The notes under the pieces were generated by a model that saw nothing but the letters and a program-made list of their open reading frames with translations, was not told where the DNA came from and did not search any database. This document shows, piece by piece, positions 1-9,933 of a stretch of DNA of 30,117 bases (position 1 is the first letter of the stretch; every line of letters begins with the position of its first letter). The position numbers were made by a program, and so were the translations under genes. Location: contig NMRA01000395.1 in the NCBI GenBank assembly GCA_002633005.1, positions 76,858 to 106,974 of the forward strand. The letters are read 5' to 3'. The DNA is from Phoronis australis (taxonomy: Eukaryota > Phoronida > Phoronidae).

Positions 1-16
1 TCGTCTGCAGAGTGAA

Positions 17-261
17 TGCCGCTATATTGCGGTGCATTGTTCCTGCTTGACCGAACTATGAAGCTGCGAAAAAAGCTGGTATATCGTGTTTTCGACTTCC
101 TCGAGAGTCCGAAATGCTTAGGAAGTGGCTCGCGGTAGTGAAGAATAAAAGGTACGCTGTTAATAGCGAGTAGGAGACCGTGAAACACATCCGTGTCTGT
201 TGCCGGCATTTCGTCGACGAATTCCGGCTTACCAAAGAACTATCCATACGTTCCGTTGCCT
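17..261 (+). pseudogene. THAP zinc-finger remnant (copy 1)
   Basis: Reading in the frame homologous to 12446-12751 gives a THAP (C2CH DNA-binding) domain: a Cys-Ile-Val-Pro-Ala start, an aromatic-rich FRLP stretch, MLRKWLAVVKN and then VCCRHF, which supplies the C-terminal Cys and His-Phe of the motif. It is dead. The second zinc-binding Cys of the N-terminal pair is a TGA stop, a further TAG follows the AVNSE stretch, and the start codon corresponding to MLRC is ATA. The sister copy keeps the first Cys pair but has lost the CxxHF, so the two copies decay in complementary places. In the living element the domain would have bound the transposon termini. Confidence 0.7.
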
Positions 262-927
262 GAGCATGTTCACGGCGCCTCTAGTATTTCTTGATAAGCG
301 TATTCCGGTTCGAACTGTCGTAACGATCTGACCCGAGAAGTCTTCGTCGGATGAGCTCTTGACTAAGTCGGGATTGGCGCCATGTAGACGTTTATTATTA
401 TGCGTTCTTTTTCAAAATGAATTATTCTCATCCTAACCAAGGCTTATATGAAACTGAAACAAAGTCTGTCTCATTAGATACAACTTGTAATGCCTTGGAG
501 TGCTCGTGAGTGCAAATGTATTGAGAAGCCAGCAACAAATAAACCACTGCGTTACCGGCATTTGATGCCGGCAACAAAGGTATTTGACCGGGCACCGAGG
601 CCGTGTGAACGCATGACAATTCAGTGTTTGCTGACAAAAAGCTGTTGTGAAACAATTACTCGATTTTATATGTTATGGTCACATGTTAGGGGAATCTTTA
701 TTTAGAAATACAAATACATTATTCAAACCATTATTAATGTACAACCTTTGCCCGGACGGTCTGCGGAAGGGGAACCCGACGTCGCGTTCCCCGACATGTA
801 AGTAGATTTTTAGTTTCGTGGCTAATTCACATAAATATTTACGTGCACATTATTTCTTTGGCTCACTATTATAGTCTTTTCGTGACTGGGGGCTTAGTTT
901 CCAACTCATGCTGGTTTATGTTCGTGC

Positions 928-1043
928 CAGTCCCGGCGGCCGCGACGGCCGGGACTGATAGGGTTCCGAGCCACTGGCCGGGATAACCAGTCAGTCCGGC
1001 CGCGACGGGCCTGATCGGGTTCCGAGCCACTGGCCGGGATAAC
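928..1043. repeat. GC-rich tandem duplication, about 58-bp unit, two copies
   Basis: Two successive units share the segment CGCGACGG...TTCCGAGCCACTGGCCGGGATAAC with a small indel (period 60 at the left end, 56 at the right). The sister element at about 13396-13450 has a single unit, so this duplication arose after the two copies separated. Confidence 0.8.
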
Positions 1044-1367
1044 AAGCGTTTTGTGTGTTAATAACTCAAAAAATCACAAGTATAAACAACACAGATCTAA
1101 GTTCTCCTGTCTGTATTTGACGGAAGAATAGCTCGAATATATCTCCGAACAGACCCCAAACTCCTGCTATGGACCTTGGTAAATTGGCCTGCAGACCTTT
1201 GGGGCTACTGTTTGTCCAAATACCAGTAAATCCGTAACAGCGAAATAAAACAACAAGTTTTTATATGAACTTGGTGTATTTTTAAGGGTTTTACATCGAA
1301 GTTTCATGATTTATTGGTGTTAAACGATGAATTTTAACGATAAGCTGACACAACTAACCCGTGTTGT

Positions 1368-1431
1368 GAAGTGCTGAACAGACTGCGTGTGAAACCAATG
1401 AACTGCTGAACAGACTGCGTGTGAAACCAAT
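1368..1431. repeat. 32-bp tandem duplication inside transposon copy 1
   Basis: Units 1368-1399 and 1400-1431 differ at about two positions (core CTGAACAGACTGCGTGTG). The sister element carries this block only once, near 13770-13799. Confidence 0.85.
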
Positions 1432-1569
1432 TACGTCATTTGACGATTTCAACACCTCCGTCTGCCGTCAGATGTCAGGTAACGCAAGCGAACCTGCCGT
1501 TATGGAATAGAGCTACTCGATCTAAATTGACACGGAATATGTTGCTTTTTGGGTGGCATTCTCCTTTAA

Positions 1570-2223
1570 TGTCATTTATACCATCACCGTCATGTCCTGC
1601 CTAATAATCCCTTAATTTTGACAAAACGAACACGAATTCCTCGGATGGTAACTGCTTATGTATTTATGGACACACTACGTTTTCAATAGTGATTCTCTAA
1701 CGACCTCTGCACACATGACTTCATTTTCTACGCAATAACAAGACAGCGTTCTCAACCACTGAAATGATGTGAATTCTCTTCAGTTCAAGAGTGTCAATTG
1801 TGCGATTTTATGCAATTAAGGCAACTACACCACACTTTCTGCCAAAGTGATGCGGCTGCGAAAACGAAACACTAAGTCCGTTCCTAGCTCTTGTTCCACG
1901 CGTGGCATTTTTGATAAGGTTCTATTTACATGCTAGTCTTCGTATTGTATGCCTTAAGTTCGCCATCAAAGCGGATCCAGGAAGTCACGAGGGGATGTCA
2001 TCACTGTGCAAGGGCAGCTGTTCTGACGTGTTATAAGTACGTAACTCTAAAAACAGTACGCCGTTGCTGTTTTTGTTATACACGAAGCTGGAAGGTTAAA
2101 GCCCTGACACACCCCACATCCTATTTTGTTCATCGTGCCTCATTACCGCGTCACTGCCATGATCACTTTAACAAACATGACCTCAACCATTTATTGTCCC
2201 AATTTTCTGACCCCTAGACACGG

Positions 2224-2226
<3 letters not shown>
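1570..2226. other. Non-coding stretch, no gene recognised
   Basis: AT-rich flank to the right of the first transposon. Short ORFs here show no recognisable domain or splice context, and I see no second copy elsewhere in the window. Confidence 0.5.

Positions 2227-2278
<52 letters not shown>
2227..2278. repeat. (TG)n microsatellite, about 26 units
   Basis: Uninterrupted TG dinucleotides, followed by a degraded CGTGTGTTTGCG tail. The long Val/Cys or His/Thr runs that appear on translation are artefacts of this repeat. Confidence 0.98.
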
Positions 2279-2283
<5 letters not shown>

Positions 2284-2289
2284 GTTTGC

Positions 2290-4862
2290 GTACATGCCTC
2301 GGAATTGTACATCGGGGCAAGGAAACGTTGAGCACGAGTTTATCACTTTAAACGGAAAAACGTGTCTCAAATTAACAAGACGTTTGTTTTCATGTATTTG
2401 ACAGCTTAGATGAGATATCAAACATTGCACAAAGTGACATCAAAGTCTTTACAGGGTGCGATAAAGACTTACCTATAATACTCCCTTGTTAAAATTTCAA
2501 GACCAATAAAATACCAATGCCTGTTTCATGACACGTTAGCAAACATTTTTTTTAAGTTAAAAGAGTGTGTATAATACGAGAACCAGCATGATTTTGTTCT
2601 TGAGCTCTAAATGTATATTTATTTGCAACATTTGGATAAATCTAGAATCTCATTTACATGAGAACACCGTGATATGCTTGGGCAATATCATTTCAAATAG
2701 GCAGGTAAGTACCAATGCATTGCCTCTAACAGTGCGTTGCCGGTTCTCGAGTCGAAAGCAGACGATCTTCAATTTGACATTATTCAGGAATACTACACTG
2801 CACAAAAGTAAGCGACAATTTGTTCCTCAACAAGTTACAGCGGTGGTAGTCGTTAATTTTGGTCATTTAGACCAAACGTACAGTCTTTGTAGCGGGCTAA
2901 CTTTCGATCTTAGCTGAGACCGATTTCATGAAACAGAGTAAGATATGTTGGTCTTAAGTTAGCCCGATTTTTGGGACCGGATGTAAACAAAAGCAACAAC
3001 TTAATCCATTGTAAGGACGAGTTTACGTAGTATAGATATCCATCCCACGCAGTTGACATTTTCTCTATATCAGTTACACACAACATCAAATAAATCATAT
3101 AAAGTGGGTTCGATACAATTTTAAATCATCATTGATTTTCTTAATGCCTTTTTTGGTCATTGCCCAGTTCAAATCTATGAAAAACGCCGGTGCATCTGGA
3201 ATATTTCTTCCGTTACAGCCGCTTTCACAGAGGAGACTCTGTCAAATTTGTAAACATCACATAGATTAATCAGTGATCGTCTTATTCGAATTCAAATAAT
3301 GAACCAAACATCTTTGAAAAGAGTTTAATTTCGATGCCAGTTTTAAGGGCTTTAGTCACGGTTGACCTATTTATCTTCTTTCCTGAGACCGTTATGTAGT
3401 GGTGATGCAGTAACATCATTTCTAAAATCTAGTGAGCCATTAACACCAAACTCTCCCCTATGCAATTACATTCGGCACAACTTTTCGGTCGGGTCACTGG
3501 TCCAACCAACTTCAGGTGACATAGAGTTCTTAGAGAAACGAATACAGGTGTGCGGTACACTAAAAGCGCTCATCATCGACCAGCATACACCCGTGCTTGT
3601 TCTTCTACGAACGCTGAAACACTTGAAGATGGCCTGAGAACTTTCCAACAGAAACGTGGTGCCAACGTAAATAGGCTAGACATTGGTGTAAATATACATG
3701 TATGCACATGTAGACGAATGGATTTTAGTAATGATGTTTACCAATTTAGTTACTTCGGCGTAAGTAATCGTTTTATTTTCTAGATTTTGAGTATCTCACG
3801 TTTTAAAGTTTTGGTTTGCTTACATCGTGTTTTTCTTCTATGTTTTATTTGGAGTCACATCGTGTTTTCCAAGTCATCATGAAAAACGTCTGCGCTATTT
3901 CAGTTCAAACACTGTCACATAAGGATGCCCACTATGACCATAGCTTCTCAGGACGCGACAATATCAAGTTCACGATTACTTCGCTGCGTTCACTAGTTGG
4001 CGATTATATTGTTGGGATTGTGAAATAAGTCCATATGTGAACAATCCCGGACGAAATTCTTTTCTGTAATAAGCTTACATTTGACCGCTTGATCAAAGTA
4101 ATATCTAATGTCTATTCTTGGGTTTGCGTATCATTTAATGTCCCATATCTGTGAATCTTTATATTTCGAGCTATTATTTAATGCCTTAAGAAAACAAATG
4201 ATATTTTTCTAAATAAAAAAATGAATTATTTGAAGTAATAATCAGAGTGTCCAGTGTTTCATACAATGATCAGTGTCGTAAAATAACGACTGCTTTATGG
4301 CATTATAGGAAACTGTGTCGAACCCCCTTAACAATTTGTTTTCTTTATCATATAGTTGCATAGCAACCCAAAAACAGTCTTGCTCGACCTCGTATTACTC
4401 TGTGTTTGATAGATGTCGCCACCACCGCGTGTGCAGTTCTATCTCTGTCGCAGCGCCACCAAGTTGAGAAGTAGCACTGGGAAAGAGTTCACACTAAGTC
4501 CACAAATTTATCGATACAGTCGTCTGCTCCAACCGCAGTATCCATACCGTCCTGGTTTCACGCCGTAACAGAACGATTGGCAACACTGTCTGTGGTTTGT
4601 GCACTATAAGACAAAAACATGGCGAAATATACAACTAAACAACGTGTACAAATTAAAGTAGGGGAAACCAGGGTGATTTGAGCCCCACGGAGAATCAGTC
4701 GCCGCCAACCCGCTCTAAGGAGTGAATATTAACAGTAGGGCAATAGGTGGCACAGTTTGTACTCAGCATGAGAAGGTGCACTAGCAGATACTGCAGACTG
4801 GTGTATGGAGCGTTTTTTTTCGAAAGTATGTTTTGTACATATGCTGATAAAGCATGTCCTTT
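2290..4862. other. 2.6 kb without an identifiable gene
   Basis: Mostly AT-rich sequence with isolated ORFs of 60-116 codons. None has a recognisable domain, a signal peptide or consistent splice signals. The most code-like patch is 3440-3637 (+), but I cannot assign it and do not call it a gene. Confidence 0.5.
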
Positions 4863-5000
4863 CTTCTACGTTCGTCGAAACGTGTATTTTGATACCGATC
4901 CCGGTTTTGAATCACCCAATTCCAATCCACTTTATAACACACATAGATTTTCTACATAATTGCGGAAGTTTTGAAAACACCTGATGAAAGTCAAACTGTC
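4863..5000. repeat. 138-bp segment repeated at 5282-5419 (first copy)
   Basis: Identical by eye to 5282-5419 at a constant offset of 419 bp. The second copy starts on the base after an N, so this is most likely an assembly or haplotype duplication rather than a biological repeat. Confidence 0.85.
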
Positions 5001-5280
5001 CAGGAAGGTTGAGCCAATTGTCACATGCGTGTGCCAAAGTGAGTAGCATTTCCAATTTTCTTCCAATTTGATAGTTAAGTAATTTAAATAGGCCCACAAT
5101 TTAGACTCTTTGATAAAGATATTACATGCTTCTATTCATGATTCTTGTCTGAACTGATACAAATTAGGAACCCTTGCTTTCAAATACATGTAGCTATACC
5201 ATATTATTGATTAACGACACCCAGCAAGTTTCAATTACACACAACGGTGAAAACCAGGGGCGGATACAGGATTTTGAGTT

Positions 5281-5281
5281 N
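5281..5281. other. Assembly gap (single N)
   Basis: One ambiguous base directly left of the false 138-bp repeat, inside the MITE and next to its expected G-rich segment. Confidence 0.95.
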
Positions 5282-5419
5282 CTTCTACGTTCGTCGAAAC
5301 GTGTATTTTGATACCGATCCCGGTTTTGAATCACCCAATTCCAATCCACTTTATAACACACATAGATTTTCTACATAATTGCGGAAGTTTTGAAAACACC
5401 TGATGAAAGTCAAACTGTC
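5282..5419. repeat. Second copy of the 138-bp segment, abutting the N
   Basis: Exact by eye to 4863-5000. It runs straight into MITE interior (ACAGGAATAACC). The break has short homology, CAGGAA, shared with the sequence after 5000, which would also fit a real deletion allele assembled as a separate contig. Confidence 0.85.
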
Positions 5420-5674
5420 ACAGGAATAACCACAATTTCGCCACACACGCGCGCCGAGGCTAAAATGTAGGGACGCGGGGTCTCGAATTTTTGGGTTTGC
5501 GGACCTTATTACTAAAAAAAAGTTAAACGGGGTTTGTTCAAGACCTATTCGTTGTGCGGGTGCTGGGCGCGCGCGTATTCTAGTCAGAAATTCATACCCC
5601 GAACTGCCAAGTGGTATCTGGGAGAATTTTAGGGGGGGGGGCATGGCTCTCTTGCCCTCCCAAATCCGCCACTG

Positions 5675-6593
5675 AAAACTACAGAACCTACATGTAAAGG
5701 CGCAGAACAGTTTTCTATATAACTGTTCATGACGTACAAAGCCGTAGCAAACTGTGAGATTATCTCTCCTTGATGTTGTGCTCAATTGTGCAGATGAGTT
5801 GAACCACTTGACAAATGCATTTACATTTTTTGTATCTGCAACAGGAGATGATATACAGCGAGTTTTGTCTCACTGTGCACGGAAATGACAAAGCTTCAAT
5901 GTCGTTAAAACATCCGTATATTATTTTGTTCACTCCTGATGGAACTATCAGCCATGGACAAAAAGTGGCTGAAATCACCACGCATGGTTTCCGCTAGTGG
6001 TAGAAAGACATCAACTCGCGATTTCCTTCGGGCAATTTCAATCTTTAAAATGATTAGCGTCTACAATATGAGAATTACTCATACCATATATTGATCACAC
6101 TACAATATTTGAGCAACTTCAATGAGAATTTGATTAATATACCACGATTAACAACCATTACTATGCCCATCACAACTGAACAGCGCTGCACGATGGAACA
6201 CGTGGCATGTATTGAAAGCGACTACAAACCGGCGTTCGTAGACACTAATCGGATTTAGATCACTTGCAGCTACATGTATAACCTGGCCCCAACTTGTTCG
6301 GTACTCAGATGGGAAGTGGTGCCCAATGGTTTTAAAGACTAAAAGACAGTGACTTCATTAATGCTTATGTACATTTTCTACTTGACCAACTTGCCATTAG
6401 TTACGACATGTACATATATTTCTATAGGTTGAAATATCAAAACGTAAAATCGATTAATTTCTGTAGTTAAGTTGGTAAGCAATCGGTGTTTTGACGCCGT
6501 GTTTATAAAACACGTGGTCGCAGAAATCACGTGGACTCTTAATTGTTGTGTATCAGAAATATGCCACAGGCAAGATACAATTGTACACGTTTT
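5675..6593. other. Intergenic or intronic sequence, one weak exon-like patch
   Basis: No gene is called. On the plus strand, 5843-5997 follows a reasonable splice acceptor (TATCTGCAACAG) and stays open for about 50 codons to a TAG. I recognise no domain, and it remains only a weak exon candidate. Confidence 0.3.
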
Positions 6594-6620
6594 CACAGTG
6601 TTACGAAAGGTAGCACTGTG
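6594..6620. repeat. Short inverted repeat (hairpin) at the left edge of the helicase-fragment duplication
   Basis: CACAGTGTTA and TAGCACTGTG flank a 7-base loop. The counterpart at 15952-15978 is a perfect 10-bp stem. The MITE at 6621 is inserted immediately after the hairpin. Confidence 0.75.
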
Positions 6621-6928
6621 CAGTGGCGGATTTAGAGGGGGGCCAAGGGGGCCATGGCCCCCCTAAAATTCTACCAGATCCTATTTGTGAGTTCGGGTGC
6701 GAATTGTTGAGTAGCACATACTCGCAACCAGGGGCGCTTGGGGGTTGAATAAACAACGCATACGTCATGAATAAACCCGTTTACGGTTTTTTTAGTCAAC
6801 AGGTCCGCAAACCCAAGAATTTGAGACCCCTGAACCCCCAGATTTTAGGCTGGGCGCTCGCATCTACCAAAATGCTGCTTACTCCTGTGCCCTGGCCCCC
6901 CTAACTCAATATCCTGGATCTGCCCCTG
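6621..6928 (+). mobile_element. hAT-type MITE, 308 bp, 5-bp target duplication
   Basis: Termini are CAGTGGCGGATTTAG on the left and GATCTGCCCCTG on the right (the inverse of CAGGGGCAGATC), which are hAT-style ends. The flanks CTGTG (6616-6620) and TTGTG (6929-6933) form an imperfect 5-bp duplication. The homologous unoccupied locus at 15969-15990 runs directly from CACTGTG into AAATGTTGTTT. There is no coding capacity. Five-base duplications, rather than the usual eight, are known for the hAT5 group; that assignment is inference. Confidence 0.85.
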
Positions 6929-7383
6929 TTGTGGATCGTTGTTTAACATGGCTTCTCATTGGTTAAAGTAATGAAACCGACGTCAGTCATTCCCACTGGT
7001 TGAAATCTGAGAAATCCATTTCAGTTCACTGTGACGTAGTATGGCGACCACCTTTGACTTGAATAGGTGCAATTTAATCCAAGAAAACAAAATCAAGAGA
7101 ACCCCGATCCAGTGGCTTAAAGGCGAAGGCAACCCTTTTTCATGTCTTTTTAGCAAAAATAAGATTCGTTGATTATCCCAGACATATTTTTCACCTATTT
7201 ACTGCTTTTCGTAATTTAATTTATTACTCGTCGTCTACTCCGGAAGTGACGTTTTGGGAGGCAAGAATTTCGCGCCAATTTTTTTCATATAGTCTGAATG
7301 TGAGAGTAGTCGAGTCAGTCATTGTTCTACCTCGGTTGTGATAAGTTCGGTCGTCGTTTGCTTTTGCTTACGAGTCTGTCAAC

Positions 7384-7494
7384 ATGCCACGCTGTTGCTG
7401 CGTACTGGGGTGTACTCATTACCTTCTCACGTACAGAGGAAGAACTGTCCACTTGCCCGAGTGTCCCGCGACACACTCCCACTGAAGGGTGATC
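7384..7494 (+). pseudogene. THAP start exon duplicated in the left inverted arm
   Basis: From ATG 7384 the arm encodes MPRCCCVLGCTHYLLT, the N-terminal CxxxC of a THAP domain. It then leaves the arm and runs without further THAP similarity. It is the mirror image of the start of the minus-strand THAP remnant in the right arm, whose own start codon has decayed to ATA (8078-8076). It exists because the inverted arms include the 5' end of the gene. Confidence 0.6.
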
Positions 7495-7589
7495 TGAGCA
7501 CCCAAACTGCTTACATCCCGCGTTGTAACTTCCTCACCACACACCTGGCACCTTCCAAATAGCTTTAATACAAGTCCACAATAAACTTA

Positions 7590-8078
7590 TCAAACTTAGG
7601 CTCACCGATCTGTTCATTGGATGACGAACTGTCCTTTTCACTGGGTGTCTGTATTCACTCCCACTACTCAACATCGCTGCAGGGCTGCTTACAGGCTCTG
7701 GGCTAGAGACAACAGCACAGGGCGAATCACTGCTAGTTACCGGAATTGCACGCAATGGGGTACGTTCGGAGGCACGAGTGACAGTAGATGAAGTGCCTCG
7801 GTATGACACCCTTCTTCAGGCGTTCTTTCGAAGGGACCTTCATCAATTCAGCGTACATTACATATATGTCATAATCCGACGGCAGAAAATGCTTGCCACA
7901 CACTCGGTAACCCTCCACTGCTTTGTGCGTTGCGTGGACGGGTAGCGCTGCGTTCTTCACATGAAGGAGCTAGCCAAGTACGGCGAAGTGTGTCATCCTT
8001 CGGAAAGCGACGCAAGGTACCCAAAGCGCGTGTGAGAAGATAATGAGTACATCCCGCCACGCAGCAACAGAGTGGTAT
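7590..8078 (-). pseudogene. THAP-domain protein remnant of the Kolobok-like element
   Basis: Read leftwards from 8078 the sequence encodes a CCCVAGC cysteine cluster, then a THYLLT stretch, RRFPKDDTLRRTWL (the mid-domain), then VCGKHFLPSDY and LKKGVIP. That is the full THAP order: Cys pair, FP, W, CxxHF, then the basic LKKG-P tail. A Ser/Pro-rich linker (SSDSPCAVVSSPEP) follows and ends near a GTGAGC donor-like site. It is broken by frameshifts near 7960 and 7795 and by loss of the start codon (ATG to ATA). THAP domains in this class bind transposon ends. No catalytic part follows inside the element. Confidence 0.75.
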
Positions 8079-8510
8079 GTTGACTGACTTGTAAACAAAA
8101 GCAAACGACGACCGAACTTATCACAACCGAGATAGAACAATGACTGACTCGACAGCTCTCGCAGTCAGACTATAATGAAAAGAAATTGGTGCGAAACTCT
8201 TGCCTCCCAAAACGTCACTTCCAGAGTAGAGGACGAGAAATTAATCAAATTACGAAAAGCTGTAATTAAGTGAAAAAAGTGTCTGGAATAATCAACGAAC
8301 CTTATTTTTTGCTAAAAGTGACATGAAAAAAAGTTGCTTTCGCCTTTAAGCCCACACAAGTACAGTACATAAAGGCGTGCGCAAGTGGTGGCCATATATA
8401 CTTCTGACCAAGCATACGCATTGATGCCCACACACAGAAGTCCGTGTGTCGTTCATCATGCTTCCACAGGGCCACTTTTCAGTACAGATGGCGCTGTGTC
8501 GCACGGTAGA

Positions 8511-9933
8511 TACAACTATATTTACCGTAGTCGAATGTCTGACAAAGAACTACGTGATCTAGCATTACATCCGCGTCAAACTCGACGGACAGCGGTTACC
8601 CGGTGTGAACGTAAACAAAAGCATCCAATTTGCCACGCGTCTCAAGGGAAGCTCTCCGATAGGTTTGCAGATGTTTTTTGACAATCATACGGAAGATAGG
8701 GGATGGGGGGGGGGGGTTAACNGTTAACGGCTAAATATTAATCACTAAGAACTAAAATACACTGTTTATTATCATTAAACTGGTACATTATGGTCGATTT
8801 CAAAAGCCACGAGGCAGACTACAAGACTAGATTTATAAGTGGTTGTGCATTGTTACGGTGGCAGAAATATTTAGGCCCAACAAAAGAAATTTAATACGAT
8901 GCATCAATGGCCAAAGCATTTGATTTTGTGTAAGATCCGTGTGTTGCAAAAATTCCGTTAGCAACAGTTTATGTCCAGGCCCGATGTGTTGCAACGTCCT
9001 AGATTGTCACAATGGCTCAACATGTCTCAAGCGTGACAACTTTCTGGACCAAAATGTCACAATATATTTCCTACAATGGTACTGACCCAAATCGCCACAT
9101 CTAAAATTGCTGTGAGCAACTGGGGAACAGATCCTATGATTTTAGACGTTTATGGTGACCACAACTTAAAAGTAGTGACATTTTGATCATTGCAACAATT
9201 TTTGTAGGTACATGTACATAGCTACAACTGGGTCGTGGCCAGTCCTAAAATTTTAAGTATGTAAATCCCTTGGTATCTTTTTGCGAATATGATATTGTAA
9301 ACGAATGCTTTCGTTCCAATAGCACACATTCTATTTTGTTTAGAGTCTCAAGCAGCACCATCTTTTGTTTTGATCCATGTCTTGGGGCAGATAACGTTTG
9401 TTTCAATACTTTGAGTAAGCATTCACATTTACACTAGGGCAGAACGTAACGAATATGCTCATTATTTGTCTAAAATTATTTATTCTAGCTGGAAATGCGT
9501 TACTTATCTTGGGCCTTATTAGTGCTGCGCAAGTCTTTAACATTGACACTTTGTTGAAGGGATCTGTCTAAATTTGATCAGGTTGGATTCAAAACGCGTT
9601 TAGAAAATGAAATGAGGAAAAGTAATGTCGATGAATACCAAATTGTTATTGTGCGTATTGGTGTCATTAACGTGATTTCGTTCAAAGCAACACCCACGTG
9701 TATAGGCAAAAACTTCCCCGGTTGCTTTGAAGTGCCATGTTTGGTAATGCAAACGAGAGCACATGCGACGTAGAGACAAATTAGCGTTAATTATACAGTT
9801 GTTTTAAACTTTCTGAAATAGAAGTGGGACTAGAATATTACTTAATAAAAAATAGAAGCTGTGTTGCGTTTTTTAGTTTTCTAAATTATAGCAAAGAATA
9901 CAAAAATGAGACAATCCTGTAAACAAGTTCCGT
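8511..9933. other. AT-rich stretch with an assembly gap, no gene recognised
   Basis: It contains a poly-G run (8704-8716) and a single N at 8722 with GTTAAC on both sides (8716-8721 and 8723-8728), a likely collapsed contig overlap. No coding exon or repeat copy is recognised in the remainder. Confidence 0.5.

Larger units (their letters stand above)
1..1565 (+). mobile_element. THAP-bearing TTAA-flanked DNA transposon, copy 1 (left end outside window)
   Basis: This is a diverged second copy of the element at 12316-13932; homology runs from the window start (pos 10 matches about 12471) to the right terminus. It ends in GGCATTCTCCT followed by TTAA (1566-1569), the exact inverse of the left terminus AGGAGAATGCC of the other copy. 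TTAA target duplications, termini starting AGG and a THAP domain are together the known hallmarks of Kolobok-type elements. No transposase catalytic core is readable, so it is either non-autonomous or decayed. Compared with the other copy it has two private tandem duplications, at 928-1043 and 1368-1431. Superfamily assignment is inference; the repeat relationship is seen directly. Confidence 0.8.
5255..5674 (-). mobile_element. hAT-type MITE, second copy, interrupted by an assembly join
   Basis: The right end, read on the minus strand, starts CAGTGGCGGATTTGGGAGGG and matches the left end of the MITE at 6621-6928. The left end, CAGGGGCGGATACAGGATTT, matches the reverse complement of that MITE's right end. 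Between them, N at 5281 and a 138-bp copy of upstream sequence replace a G-rich piece of roughly 15 bp expected from the sister copy. Removing the intruding block would give an element of about 300 bp. Flanks show AAAAC immediately outside both ends (5250-5254 and 5675-5679), a 5-bp target duplication. Confidence 0.8.
7121..8345 (-). mobile_element. Kolobok-like transposon, 1225 bp, with about 310-bp inverted arms and TTAA duplication
   Basis: The element begins AGGCGAAGGCAAC and ends GTTGCTTTCGCCT, bounded by TTAA at 7117-7120 and 8346-8349. The arms (7121-7430 and 8032-8345) are inverted copies of each other over their whole length with scattered substitutions. Both arms contain the 5' leader and the first codons of a THAP gene. 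The homologous locus near 16191-16194 has one TTAA and no element, which confirms the boundaries. TTAA duplication, AGG termini and a THAP domain fit the Kolobok superfamily. No transposase core is visible, so it is a shortened derivative. Confidence 0.85.
7041..8510 (+). pseudogene. RecQ-like SF2 helicase 5' fragment, split by a transposon (copy 1)
   Basis: The reading frame starts at ATG 7041 (MATTFDLNRCNLIQ...) and continues IQWLKP; the CTT AAG codons of Leu-Lys hold the TTAA into which the 1225-bp element at 7121-8345 inserted. After the element it resumes LKPTQVQYIKACASGGH and meets a TGA at 8405. The pattern LKPxQxxxIxACASG resembles the Q-motif region of RecQ-like SF2 helicases, which precedes the Walker A motif. 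The parallel copy at 16103 continues into GVLPT, the expected start of motif I. A small deletion relative to that copy follows 8390. There is no ATPase core, so this is certainly non-functional. The helicase identity is moderately supported by motif spacing only. Confidence 0.55.

Noticed and set aside
2126-2430. ORFs with Val/Cys or His/Thr runs
   Set aside because: They are translations of the (TG)n microsatellite.
5351-5785. 144-codon minus-strand ORF
   Set aside because: It runs through the MITE and across the artefactual 138-bp duplication; no domain.
5843-5997. Plus-strand exon candidate after TATCTGCAACAG
   Set aside because: The acceptor is decent and the frame open, but I see no domain, partner exon or homologous copy, so it is not called.
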